Source: Lacticaseibacillus songhuajiangensis
GTDB lineage: Bacteria > Bacillota > Bacilli > Lactobacillales > Lactobacillaceae
Direction of reading: 5' to 3'
DNA: 40,283 nucleotides
Assembly (NCBI RefSeq): GCF_003946025.1
Contig: NZ_RHNR01000023.1
Location: 1 to 40,283 of the forward strand
Shown here: positions 26,284 through 35,472 of the stretch, piece by piece
How positions within the stretch are numbered: the stretch's first letter is position 1
How the letters are laid out: each line of letters starts with the position of its first letter
Program-made: the position numbers and the translations under genes
The notes under the pieces: generated by a model
What the model was told of the DNA's origin: nothing
Seen by the model: only the letters and a program-made list of their open reading frames with translations
Database searches by the model: none

Positions 26284-26577
26284 ATGAATATCAAACAAAC
26301 AATTAGCAATGATGAGCTCCGAATCAAAATTTTTAAAGCACTCGCGGATCAAACCCGGCTTAACACAATCCGTACACTAAAAGCATCGTGGCAGCCAATC
26401 CCATACTCAGAACTTGCCACAACGATGAAGTGCGGCAAATCAACGGCATCTTACCACCTTAAATTGCTCAGTGAAGCTGGCCTGATCACACTAAAAAAGG
26501 TGGGACAAGCAAAGTTTGTTTCACTTAATCGGGAAGTGTTTGATGGGGTTCTCCCTGGATTTCTCAAAACGCTATAA
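26284..26577 (+). CDS. ArsR-type winged helix transcriptional regulator
   Basis: The 97-residue product is a single winged-helix DNA-binding domain. It has IFKALADQTRLNTIRTLKA, then the recognition helix region GKSTASYHLKLLSEAGLITLKK. No metal-binding CxC pair is seen, so metal sensing is not supported. TACAAT (26272-26277) lies only six bases before the ATG, and AGGTGG is 12 nt upstream and would be cut off. The transcript from that -10 would be nearly leaderless. The gene sits at the head of an eroded AT-richer stretch. Its former partner may be the damaged gene that follows. Confidence 0.8.
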   Translation: MNIKQTISNDELRIKIFKALADQTRLNTIRTLKASWQPIPYSELATTMKCGKSTASYHLKLLSEAGLITLKKVGQAKFVSLNREVFDGVLPGFLKTL

Positions 26578-26769
26578 CGCTAAAGCACAGGGCACTAAAG
26601 CCTCTAGTTTAACGGTTCTATTAGTATCGAACTGACGAACTGCCATATTAATTACATGCTAAGGCTGCTGATTTGATACAGACCTGCAAGTCGATGGAAA
26701 CCATTCGGTGATTGCTATTGTTTTTTTGCTTGAGACGTGATTCTCGTGTCCAAAAGCAAACGTTATTAA

Positions 26770-27709
26770 AGGAGCTGTTTTTATGCCAATGCTAACCGGA
26801 CCGTTCACAACCAATTCTCCAATTTCAGTAAATCGCTGATTTGTGATGCACGTGACAGTACCAAGCTTCAGTATTATCAAAGTAATTTGAACCTGATTGT
26901 AGACAGTAACACACAGACCGAAACGGTTATCTGGACCTTTTATCATAACAGCATCCACCCAGAACTTACACACGTTATCGTCGGCCAGTTGAATAGCCAT
27001 TTAGATATACACACACTTTCGGCAGCGCTCAACTCAATCACCAGCACTGCACAGAAATCGCAGCCGGATAGCAAGGGTATTATCATTGATCCGCACACCC
27101 AGGATTCATTGCTGTCAGCTGCACTAGTAGCAAGCGGCTTTCACAAATTTCGGACGTGCTACACTTGCACCTGGTCCAATGCTCAAGTGGTGAGCGTTGC
27201 TCGAGAGGCGCATTCTAAGGCAGTTTCAAGTGGTCAGACGTACAAGTTTACTGTCTATTGCTGATCTGACTGCAGCAGAACGGCAGCAGCTTCTCGAACG
27301 GCAATATACTGATTACAAGGCAGCGCACTTGGATAATCCTGTCCGTAGCTTTGACGACCATCTGCAAGCATGGTCGAAATTGGTTTTTGACGGTACGGAG
27401 GCGGTCAATGTGCCTGCAGTATTGCTTGATCAGCAAACCAAGCGGATTATGGCGTACATCATCAGCTATCTGGATGAAGATGAACTACTACTGGCATACT
27501 TCGGTGAACAAGAAGCTGGCCTGTTAGAGACACAGATACTTCCTGACTTACTGAGCGTTGTTGCGACGCGCCACTGGCAGTTAAGTGGCGAACTGGATGA
27601 CACTAATCCGCTGGCAATGCGAATCATGCACTTATTGCCTGCGGCTAAGGAAGAGGTAGACACACTACCAGCGTACAAATTGGATTTCGCTGAAAATGAG
27701 CATGAATAG
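26770..27709 (+). pseudogene. frameshifted remnant, possibly two-domain GNAT acetyltransferase
   Basis: Two overlapping frames look like parts of one gene. The first is open from 26770 to 27264 without a good start and holds ALVASGFHKFRTCYTCTW, reminiscent of the end of an N-acetyltransferase domain. The second (open to 27709) continues SIADLTAAERQQLLERQY and LDEDELLLAYFG. Removing one T from the run at 27247-27249 would join them as ...TYK-LLSIADLT..., a natural fusion. Upstream of 26770 other frames show peptide-like scraps but also stops, so the N-terminus is lost. The acetyltransferase call is an inference. The second frame alone could still be made. Confidence 0.5.
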
Positions 27710-27717
27710 CACCAGTT

Positions 27718-27745
27718 AGAGCGTAGGGGGACCAGGCGCTCTTTT
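27718..27745 (+). terminator. terminator after the damaged gene
   Basis: AGAGCG (27718-27723) pairs with CGCTCT (27737-27742), followed by a T run. Confidence 0.6.
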
Positions 27746-28546
27746 GCTATCTTTTCTAGTTTACATAATATATATTATACGAAGCGGCCCCGTACACGAA
27801 CGGTGGTCGCATTTGGCGCCGCCAGCGGCTTGTTGGCCGCTTCCCTGCTTTATTACCTCTGCGTAAATCAGATTTTTTTAACGTCCCACACCTGCTGGCT
27901 GGTCAGCAGATCAACTGGCCAGTGCCCATCTGCCACGCGTTACCATTGGACTGCTGAGATTGAATGTGCGTTGCTACTACAATTGCTTCCTGCACGCAGT
28001 TCGCGTACGCGTAAGTTATCCGCCATCATGACAGTTCGAGCTGTGAAATTTCACTAATTCCATAAGCACAATCCAGCCTTTGCATGTGATTTTGCTTGAT
28101 CCATTTTATACATTATTTGGACTGGATTTGCCTGTGTAACACACTAAATGTATATTTTTGAGCCTTCTTGCGAAAATTATTTTCACAGCACGATCAGTGC
28201 TCACCATTCCGCACCATACCAACGTATATGCATCTTTGCATAATATCTACAGACTGTAATATATGCATGTTTGCTCACGATACACAGCGTGAGCAAACAA
28301 TTGTTCTGCATTTTATACATGTCGTCCATTACCAGATATTCTCGCATGTTTTGCTATCTGCGAATCTTACCTCACACGCCGGGCATCGCACGTCATCAAT
28401 CTGCGTATCCCAACGATTAATCAGCGTATGCTATGTCACAAAATTGCCTTCCGAATTTGGCAGCTTGATCAAGTACAACCGTGTGCTGGTCGCTCCCATT
28501 CTGCTTCATCACTCCCCCACTCCCGACGAGGGTGGGGCGTTGGACA
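27746..28546. other. AT-richer stretch of about 0.8 kb without a supported gene
   Basis: No frame here has a start site, codon use and length that I would accept. A 135-codon plus frame at 28168-28575 runs into the ppaC terminator. The stretch contains an exact 10-bp inverted repeat GTTTGCTCAC/GTGAGCAAAC (28269-28278/28289-28298), a TATGCAT palindrome cluster at 28226-28268 and a GC-rich hairpin at 28514-28537. Together with the pseudogene it looks like decayed, possibly acquired, DNA. Confidence 0.5.
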
Positions 28547-28578
28547 CAAAAAAAGAGCCACCGACTAATCGGTGACCC
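28547..28578 (-). terminator. terminator of ppaC
   Basis: CACCGA (28559-28564) pairs with TCGGTG (28569-28574). On the minus strand the stem is followed by eight T. Confidence 0.85.
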
Positions 28579-28612
28579 TTCATTCAATCTAGCCAGTGAC
28601 CAGATTATGCAA

Positions 28613-29542
28613 TTACTTTTCAAATGCTGTTGTCAGCACAGGCACGATCTGCTTCTTACGGGAAACAACACCTGGCAGCGCCAAACGGCCCTGCGCATCA
28701 ATCTTCTCGTTGAAGGCAGCTTCAAGCGGTGCGGTTTCGCCAAGGGCAAACCCGACAGAGTTGCTGTTGAGAATATCGGTTGCAACGACAAGGAACAAGT
28801 CGTAACCTTCAGCATCCTTTTCAGCCTGCATTGCAGCAACGATGTTGTCCTGGCGTGCGTAGATGTCTTCAAGATCCACGGTGTTTACCTGGTCGATACG
28901 GACGGTCTTGCCACCCATTTCGAAGCTCTTGGCATCACCATCAATGATGTCCTGGTCGCTCCGTGCAGCAAGGTTGGTGCCGGCCTTCAGCATCTTCATA
29001 CCGTAGTCAGACAGGTCAATCCCGGCAATTTCCTGGAGTTCGGCAAAAATCTGCTTGTCGTCTTCAGTGGTTGTTGGGCTCTTTAGCAGCAAGGTGTCAG
29101 AAATCAGACCGGATGCCAGCAAGCCGGCAAGTGTGGCACTAATCTTGAAGCCCTTTTCCTTGAACATCTTGAAGAGAATGGAATCAGCACTACCAATTGG
29201 TTCAAGACGCATGAACAATGGCATTGCGGTTTCGAATGCAGCCACCCGGTGGTGGTCCACAACGGCGTCAATCGTGACCTTAGCGCGGTCGGAAACAGAC
29301 TGCTGAGCTTCGTTGTGGTCAACGAGCATCACGTGATCAGTTTCGTTAGCGGCGGTTTCGATAACCCGTGGTGCGGCAACCTTGAAGAAGTCCAATGCGA
29401 ACTGGGTTTCTTCGTTCGGGGTGCCAAGCGCTACGGCTTCAACATCGGTGTTGCCCAGCTGTTTCTGGTATTCAGCGTAAGCAATTGCAGCGGTAATGGT
29501 ATCAGTATCTGGGTTCTTGTGCCCAAAAATCAAAGTAGACAT
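28613..29542 (-). CDS. ppaC: manganese-dependent inorganic pyrophosphatase (family II)
   Basis: The enzyme hydrolyses pyrophosphate to phosphate, pulling biosynthetic reactions forward in the cytoplasm. The 309-residue protein has the DHH-type metal site: FGHKNPDTDTITAAIAYA at the N-terminus, MLVDHNE, then VVDHHR. The C-terminal DHHA2 domain ends with SRKKQIVPVL. ATG 29542 follows AAGGAGA. It lies 18 bp after the LysR-type gene in the same direction and may share its transcript. Confidence 0.96.
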   Translation of the reverse strand: MSTLIFGHKNPDTDTITAAIAYAEYQKQLGNTDVEAVALGTPNEETQFALDFFKVAAPRVIETAANETDHVMLVDHNEAQQSVSDRAKVTIDAVVDHHRVAAFETAMPLFMRLEPIGSADSILFKMFKEKGFKISATLAGLLASGLISDTLLLKSPTTTEDDKQIFAELQEIAGIDLSDYGMKMLKAGTNLAARSDQDIIDGDAKSFEMGGKTVRIDQVNTVDLEDIYARQDNIVAAMQAEKDAEGYDLFLVVATDILNSNSVGFALGETAPLEAAFNEKIDAQGRLALPGVVSRKKQIVPVLTTAFEK

Positions 29543-29560
29543 TTAGCAGATTCTCCTTAG

Positions 29561-30541
29561 TTATTCCTTAGTCTCAGCAATTAGTCTACCACGATTTTCA
29601 ATTACCCGCGACAGGTAATCCTTCTCGTCCAGGTAGGCATCCAGTTCATCAAGGAAGCTGGCCACGCGCGGAATCTGATCCTTGCCCTTGCGGTAAACGA
29701 AGCTCAGATCAAAGTTAATGTTCGGCGTAAACTTAGACGCGCTGGCACTAATTTCTTCCTTGTGGGCCTTGTAGAAGCTAGCTGGCAATGCCGTGTCCAC
29801 ACCGGTGCGGTTGGAGAACTCTGCAATCTGGTAAGGCGTTGTAAACTGCGCAACTGGTTTTGGCAAGGTAACCAGCTGGTTCTTGTAGCTTTCACTCATC
29901 AGGTGCGCCAGGAAGTAGTCATCTGGGTAGGAAACCCACTGGCTGTCCGCCGTTTCGGCGAAGGTGACTTCTTCCTTCCCCTGCAGGGACTGATCATGGT
30001 GCAAGAAGAGCAGTTCTTCTTCAAAAATCGTCCGGGATTCGTATGGTTTCCAGTTCTTGATGGAATCATCAGGCAGGTACATGATGGCCAGGTCAATCTG
30101 GTTGTTTTCCAAGTGTTCCCAGATTTCCCGCCGTGTCATCAAGCGGAAATGTACGGTGATGTCTGGGTGCATCTGATAGTAATGCGCGATGAACGCGTTA
30201 AATACGGAGTCTTCAATTGAAGCCAAGAAGCCAATCGAAATCACACCAGAAGTGGCGCTCGTGGTGCGCTGAATTTCGTCAGTTGCCTGGTTCAGGACTT
30301 CGTAAATATCCTGCGTAGCTGCAAGCATGGTTGCCCCAGCATCTGATAGGTGAAGCTTCTTCCCCACCGAGAAGAATAGGGGGGCACCAACCGTGCGCTC
30401 CAACTTCTTAATCTGCTGCGTGAGTGCTGGTTGCGTAATGCCCAGAATCTGTGCCGCCTGCGTGTAGTTCATGGTCTCAGCGAGCTGCAAGAAGTAGCTT
30501 AGAGTTTTGGAAGAAAAAATGTTGTCCTGTTTAGTCTTCAT
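29561..30541 (-). CDS. LysR-type transcriptional regulator
   Basis: The 326-residue product has the N-terminal winged helix of the family (FLQLAETMNYTQAAQILGIT, then QPALTQQIKKLERTVGAPLF) and a periplasmic-binding-like effector domain from about residue 100. The effector is unknown. A long palindrome at 30604-30620 in its upstream region is a candidate autoregulatory site. Its direct neighbour ppaC is downstream on the same strand; whether it regulates ppaC is not shown. Confidence 0.92.
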   Translation of the reverse strand: MKTKQDNIFSSKTLSYFLQLAETMNYTQAAQILGITQPALTQQIKKLERTVGAPLFFSVGKKLHLSDAGATMLAATQDIYEVLNQATDEIQRTTSATSGVISIGFLASIEDSVFNAFIAHYYQMHPDITVHFRLMTRREIWEHLENNQIDLAIMYLPDDSIKNWKPYESRTIFEEELLFLHHDQSLQGKEEVTFAETADSQWVSYPDDYFLAHLMSESYKNQLVTLPKPVAQFTTPYQIAEFSNRTGVDTALPASFYKAHKEEISASASKFTPNINFDLSFVYRKGKDQIPRVASFLDELDAYLDEKDYLSRVIENRGRLIAETKE

Positions 30542-30603
30542 CGTAGGTACTCTCCTTATTTCTGCTCAAATGGGGGTCGAGCTTCTCCTTATTCCTTTAG
30601 CTT

Positions 30604-30620
30604 AACTATAAGTTATAGTT
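30604..30620. promoter_or_regulatory. palindromic operator-like site upstream of the LysR gene
   Basis: AACTATAAGTTATAGTT is a perfect 17-bp palindrome about one G-C centre. It contains ATAA and TTAT half-sites, as many LysR-type targets do. It lies about 63 bp before the gene start. Confidence 0.45.
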
Positions 30621-30644
30621 TAATGTAAAGCAAACTATTTCGCT

Positions 30645-30727
30645 AAAAAAGCCTCAATTCAGGCTTCGTTTTGTGAAAATGCAAAAAAAGAGGCCCGCAA
30701 TGTCCAAAGACACTTCGGTACCTCTTA
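30645..30727 (-). terminator. two tandem terminators of parE-parC
   Basis: On the minus strand, GAGG...CCTC with inner TGTC/GACA pairing (30690-30724) is followed by seven T at 30689-30683. A second stem AGCC/GGCT around GAATTG (about 30650-30665) follows with its own T run. Confidence 0.85.
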
Positions 30728-30739
30728 ATTAGTGATGCC

Positions 30740-33181
30740 TTATACCAGTTCTTCCTTGATGCGCGCGTGCACGTATTGCAGTTCCCCACTAGCATCAGTA
30801 TCGATGACGAAGGAACCATTACCGTAGCGATCGCCCAAGGGGTGAGCTTGCGGCTCAACCGTCTGCACGCCGGTCGCCGCGGTAAAGACGTCCAGCACCA
30901 CACCCTCTTGAACGAGCGCCATGTAAACGATGCGGTGCGGATTCTTCTTGAGTTCACGCAGAATCTGCAGTCCGCGCTTAGCCCGGCTACTTGCCGGCAC
31001 TTCACTGATGCGCATCCGCTTGAACGCGCCACGCTGCGTCAGAATGGCGACTTCCGCATGTTCAGGATCATCCGTGACCACGTAGTTGACCACACTGTCC
31101 CCGTCCTTGAGGTTAATCAGCTTAACCCCCGCGGCCTTAGCACCGGAAATCGGCACTTCGTCCAGCGCAAAAGTTAGACCGTAACCGCCGGCGGTCGCAA
31201 CGAAGACGCTCTGCTTGTCTGCGGCGGTTGTGAAGTAGACGTCCGTCACGTAGGCGCCGTCACTCTTGAGTTTGATAGCCTGCATCGCCTTCGTCCGGTA
31301 GGTCCGGGTTGGCTGCAGGTCGGTGAGTGCAGTTTGCTTAATCAGCCCATCACTGGTGCCGAGCACAAACTGACCGGCCGCGGTGAGTTCCTTGAAGGTG
31401 TACACCGCCAGCACGTTCTCGTCTGGGGCGAGCCCAACGGTTTGGCTGAGGTGTTCACCGGAGTCCTTCCAGCGCTGATCAGTCAGTTCGTAGACTTGCC
31501 GGTAAACAACATTACCAAGACTGGTGAAGATGTAGACGTGATCGAGCGTTGACAACTGTTTTTGGTAAACAGCGAAGTCTTCGTCCTTCAGCCCGTTTTG
31601 CGCGTCATCAACGGCCTGGTAGCTGCGCAAACTGCTGCGCTTCACGTAGCCGTCGCGAGAAACCAGCACCATGACCTGTTCGTCGGCGACCGTGACGGTC
31701 GTGTCAACTTCCAGCTGTTCCACTTCGTCCTGGATGGTCGTCTTGCGGTCATCCCCGTATTCCTTGGCAATCTGCTGCAACTCGGTCGTGATGACCTTAT
31801 CGCGGCTAGCAGGGTTGTGCAAAATGTCTTCGTAGCCGGCAATCGCGGCGGCAAGTTCTGCTGCTTCCGCCTGCAAAGCCGTAATGTCCGTGTTGGTCAA
31901 ACGGTACAGCTGCAAGGACACGATGGCTTCTGCCTGCTCCTGGCTAAAGTCGTAGGCCTTGACCAGGTTGTTCTTCGCATCCCCCTTGTCCTTGCTACCG
32001 CGAATGGTGGCAATGACTTGGTCGAGAATCGACAGCATCTTCATGAGCCCCTGAACAATGTGCTGACGCTTTTGCGCCTTGTTCAGGTCAAACTCAGTGC
32101 GTTTGGTGACGACTTCGCGCCGGTGGTCGCGGTAGGCCTCCAGCATTGGCTTCAGGCCCAACTGCTTCGGCTGGCCATTAGCAATAGCGACCATGTTGAA
32201 GTTGTAGCTCACCTGTAGGTCTGTGTTCTTGAACAGGTAGGTGAGAATCCCTTCGGCGTTGGCATCCTTCTTGAGTTCGATGACGACGGTGAGCCCGAAA
32301 CGGTCACTTTCGTCCCGCACTTCGGCGATACCATCAACCTTCTTGGCGATGCGCAAATCATCGATCCGCTTGACGAGGTTTGCCTTGTTCACTTCATAAG
32401 GCAGCTCCGTCACCACAATCTGTTGCTTGTGGCCGCGCATATCCTTGATTTCAGTCCGTGCACGCACCACAACGCGGCCGCGACCGGTCTTGTAGGCCTT
32501 CTTAATGCCATCAATCCCTTGCAAAATGCCACCGGTTGGGAAGTCCGGACCCTGCACGTCCTTCATCAGGTCGGCAAGACTGACGTCCGGGTTCTTCATC
32601 AAGCGCAGCAGCGCCTTAATCACTTCACGCAGGTTGTGGGGCGGAATCTCGGTTGCGTAACCGGCGGAAATTCCGGTTGCACCATTGACGAGCAGGTTCG
32701 GGAACGCCGCCGGCAAGACGGTTGGCTCTTGAGCCGTGTCGTCAAAGTTGAGCACCATTTCCACGGTGTCTTTGTCGATATCCTTGAGGAGTTCGCGCGA
32801 AATTTTGGCCAGGCGCGCTTCCGTGTACCGCATTGCGGCCGGCGGATCGCCGTCCATGGACCCGTTGTTCCCGTGCATCTCAATCAGCGGAATGCGGAGC
32901 TTCCAGTCCTGGGAGAGGCGCACCATCGCTTCATAGATGGAGGAGTCCCCGTGCGGATGGAAGTTACCCATGACGTTACCAACGGACTTAGCGGACTTAC
33001 GGAAGCCCTTATCGTAAGTATTGCCATCAAGGTTCATCGCGTAGAGAATCCGCCGCTGCACGGGCTTCAAGCCGTCGCGGACGTCCGGAAGGGCACGTTC
33101 TTGAATGATGTACTTGGAATAGCGACCGAAACGGTCACCCATGACTTCTTCCAGTGTGAGTTCTTGTACATGGTTCGCCAT
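30740..33181 (-). CDS. parC: DNA topoisomerase IV subunit A
   Basis: ParC is the DNA-cleaving subunit of topoisomerase IV, which unlinks daughter chromosomes. The 813-residue protein has the winged-helix domain with the catalytic Tyr119 in AAMRYTEARLAKI. The quinolone region GNFHPHGDSSIYEAM keeps Ser80 and Glu84, the susceptible-type residues. A C-terminal beta-pinwheel (about 500-800) follows. ATG 33181 starts three nt after the parE stop, so the two are one operon. Two terminators follow. Confidence 0.97.
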   Translation of the reverse strand: MANHVQELTLEEVMGDRFGRYSKYIIQERALPDVRDGLKPVQRRILYAMNLDGNTYDKGFRKSAKSVGNVMGNFHPHGDSSIYEAMVRLSQDWKLRIPLIEMHGNNGSMDGDPPAAMRYTEARLAKISRELLKDIDKDTVEMVLNFDDTAQEPTVLPAAFPNLLVNGATGISAGYATEIPPHNLREVIKALLRLMKNPDVSLADLMKDVQGPDFPTGGILQGIDGIKKAYKTGRGRVVVRARTEIKDMRGHKQQIVVTELPYEVNKANLVKRIDDLRIAKKVDGIAEVRDESDRFGLTVVIELKKDANAEGILTYLFKNTDLQVSYNFNMVAIANGQPKQLGLKPMLEAYRDHRREVVTKRTEFDLNKAQKRQHIVQGLMKMLSILDQVIATIRGSKDKGDAKNNLVKAYDFSQEQAEAIVSLQLYRLTNTDITALQAEAAELAAAIAGYEDILHNPASRDKVITTELQQIAKEYGDDRKTTIQDEVEQLEVDTTVTVADEQVMVLVSRDGYVKRSSLRSYQAVDDAQNGLKDEDFAVYQKQLSTLDHVYIFTSLGNVVYRQVYELTDQRWKDSGEHLSQTVGLAPDENVLAVYTFKELTAAGQFVLGTSDGLIKQTALTDLQPTRTYRTKAMQAIKLKSDGAYVTDVYFTTAADKQSVFVATAGGYGLTFALDEVPISGAKAAGVKLINLKDGDSVVNYVVTDDPEHAEVAILTQRGAFKRMRISEVPASSRAKRGLQILRELKKNPHRIVYMALVQEGVVLDVFTAATGVQTVEPQAHPLGDRYGNGSFVIDTDASGELQYVHARIKEELV

Positions 33182-33184
33182 GGC

Positions 33185-35200
33185 TTACTTCCCCTTCCGT
33201 TTCTTAAGTTGCTTCTTCATGGTCTGGGTCCCGAACTGCATGTCTTCATGCGAGCCGGTGTCCGTTTCCAGAATGGAGCCTTCATCGCCGAGCGTAAACT
33301 TGACGTTGTTTTCAATCCATTCACGGCGCGGTTCAACCTTGTCACCCATGAGCGTGGTGACCCGCCGTTCAGCCAGCTGGGCATCGTCAATACGGACCCG
33401 AATCAGCGTGCGCGTCTCCGGGTTCATCGTGGTTTCCCACAACTGGTCGGCGTTCATTTCACCCAGCCCTTTGAAACGGGTAAGCGTGTAACCGCGGCCC
33501 ATTGCTGTGACTTCCTTTTCCAATTCGGCGTCGGTCCAGGCGTAGCGGATTTCGGTCTTGGCACCGCTGCCCTTGGATAGCCGGTACAGTGGCGGCAGGG
33601 CGATGTAAATTTTGCCGGCGTCAATCAGTGGCCGCATGTAGCGGTAGAAGAAGGTCAGCAGCAGAATCTGGATGTGGGCACCATCGGTATCCGCATCGGT
33701 CATGATGATGATCTTGTCGTAGTTAGCAGACGAGGCGTCAAAATCACTGCCGACCCCAGCACCAATTGTATAGATCATCGTGTTGATTTCTTCGTTCTTG
33801 ACGATGTCTTGGAGTTTGGCCTTCTGGGTGTTCAGCACCTTCCCGCGCAGTGGCAGGATAGCCTGGAAGCGGCGGTCACGGCCCTGCTTGGCAGAACCGC
33901 CGGCGGAATCCCCTTCGACTAGGTAGAGTTCGTTCTTGGCCGCGTTCTTGCTCTGGGCAGGCGTCAGCTTACCGGAGAGGACGCCTTGGTCCTTCTTACG
34001 CTTCTTACCAGTTCGTGATTCGTCACGGGCTTTACGGGCAGCTTCACGCGCTTCACGCGACCGCAGCGCCTTCTTGACGAGTTCTTGCGCTTCATCCCCA
34101 GCTTCCATGAGCCAGAAACTGAGCTGCTCATAAACAACGTTGTCAACGACTTGGCGGGCTTGTGGTGTGCCCAACTTGCCCTTGGTCTGGCCTTCAAACT
34201 GCAGGAGTTCTTCTGGCACCCGGATAGACAGGACGCCGGCGAGCCCTTCACGGACATCACTCCCGTCCAGGTTCTTATCGCGTTCCTTGAGCAGGTTCAC
34301 CTTGCGGGCGAAATCGTTGAAGGCGCGGGTAATTCCGGCCCGCAGCCCAGCTTCGTGTGTCCCACCATCACCAGTGCGGACGTTGTTCACGAAGGAAATG
34401 ATGTTCTCGGAGTAGCCATCGTTGTACTGACCAGCGAAGTCAACCACGATGCCGTCCTTTTCGCCCTCAAACTGCATCACCTTGCTCATGGCGTCCTTAC
34501 CTTCGTTCAGGTAAGCCACGAAGCTCTTGAGTCCGTCTGGGTAGTGGTACTCTTCCACGCGGCCACTACGTTCATCCGTCAGCGTAATCTTGATGTTCTT
34601 CAGCAGGAAAGCTGATTCCCGCAGACGTTCAGCGAGCGTATCGAAACTGTACACCGTCGTCTGGAAGATGGTTGGGTCCGGCTTAAAGGTGATGGTCGTC
34701 CCGTTGGGCTCCTTCACCTTGCCGAGCTTCTGCAACCCGCCAGCCGGATGCCCACCGTTTACAAAATTCTCCATGTAGGCCTGCCCGTCACGCACAACGC
34801 GTACGGTGAGCGATTCGCTCAGCGCGTTGACGACAGACGAACCCACCCCGTGCAGACCACCACTGGTCTTGTAGGAGTTCTGACTGAACTTACCGCCGGC
34901 GTGCAGCACCGTCAGGATGACTTCGATGGTTGGCTTGCCGCTGGCGTGCATCCCGGTGGGCATACCGCGCCCGTGGTCCACAACCGTGATCGAGTTGTCC
35001 TTGTGGATGGTGACGGCGATGACATCCCCGTAACCGGCAAGCGCCTCGTCGACGGCGTTATCAACGATTTCATAGACAAGGTGGTGGAGCCCACGTGCGT
35101 CAGTTGAGCCGATGTACATCCCCGGCCGTTTGCGAACCGCCTCCAGGCCTTCGAGGACCTGGATTGACGAATCGTTGTATGTTTGACTTGGTTTCGCCAT
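33185..35200 (-). CDS. parE: DNA topoisomerase IV subunit B
   Basis: ParE is the ATPase subunit of topoisomerase IV. The 671-residue product has the GHKL ATPase domain (YEIVDNAVDEALAGYG, then KTSGGLHGVGSSVVNALS) and the TOPRIM domain (LVEGDSAGGSAKQGRDRRFQ, and MTDADTDGAHI with metal-binding Asp residues). ATG 35200 follows GAAGAGAGG. It leads into parC. A LexA-like box lies about 150 bp upstream. In Bacillus subtilis parE-parC is known to belong to the LexA regulon. Confidence 0.97.
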   Translation of the reverse strand: MAKPSQTYNDSSIQVLEGLEAVRKRPGMYIGSTDARGLHHLVYEIVDNAVDEALAGYGDVIAVTIHKDNSITVVDHGRGMPTGMHASGKPTIEVILTVLHAGGKFSQNSYKTSGGLHGVGSSVVNALSESLTVRVVRDGQAYMENFVNGGHPAGGLQKLGKVKEPNGTTITFKPDPTIFQTTVYSFDTLAERLRESAFLLKNIKITLTDERSGRVEEYHYPDGLKSFVAYLNEGKDAMSKVMQFEGEKDGIVVDFAGQYNDGYSENIISFVNNVRTGDGGTHEAGLRAGITRAFNDFARKVNLLKERDKNLDGSDVREGLAGVLSIRVPEELLQFEGQTKGKLGTPQARQVVDNVVYEQLSFWLMEAGDEAQELVKKALRSREAREAARKARDESRTGKKRKKDQGVLSGKLTPAQSKNAAKNELYLVEGDSAGGSAKQGRDRRFQAILPLRGKVLNTQKAKLQDIVKNEEINTMIYTIGAGVGSDFDASSANYDKIIIMTDADTDGAHIQILLLTFFYRYMRPLIDAGKIYIALPPLYRLSKGSGAKTEIRYAWTDAELEKEVTAMGRGYTLTRFKGLGEMNADQLWETTMNPETRTLIRVRIDDAQLAERRVTTLMGDKVEPRREWIENNVKFTLGDEGSILETDTGSHEDMQFGTQTMKKQLKKRKGK

Positions 35201-35345
35201 TGTTTAACCTCTCTTCAATAACTGCAATACTCTAACTTTAGCACAAAGCAAACGCCGGTGGCGCGCGGCTTTAACTTTTTTGTCTAGACCGCCCGTCGCT
35301 ATCGGTAACAAGTGCGGTGCCCCAAATACGCGAATTGCGTTTTTA

Positions 35346-35359
35346 CGAACATTCGTTTG
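35346..35359. promoter_or_regulatory. possible LexA box between parE and plsY
   Basis: CGAACATTCGTTTG fits the Firmicute LexA box (CGAAC-N4-GTTCG) with one change. It lies 146 bp upstream of parE and 114 bp upstream of plsY. The remaining intergenic bases (35201-35472) show no gene. Confidence 0.4.
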
Positions 35360-35472
35360 CATTGCGACGATAACTCATTTTAGTGGTTACAAATGCAACT
35401 GTCAAAGTGCATAAAAGTTCACCCAACGGTGTCAAAAAATGCTAAACTATTAGCACTGAAAGGAGCATTGCA

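Noticed and set aside
27803..28057. Plus-strand frame of 84 codons after the damaged gene
   Set aside because: There is no ribosome site and it is short, in a stretch with decay elsewhere.
28168..28575. Plus-strand frame of 135 codons upstream of the ppaC end
   Set aside because: It runs through the ppaC terminator and palindromes, has rare-residue composition and lacks a ribosome site.
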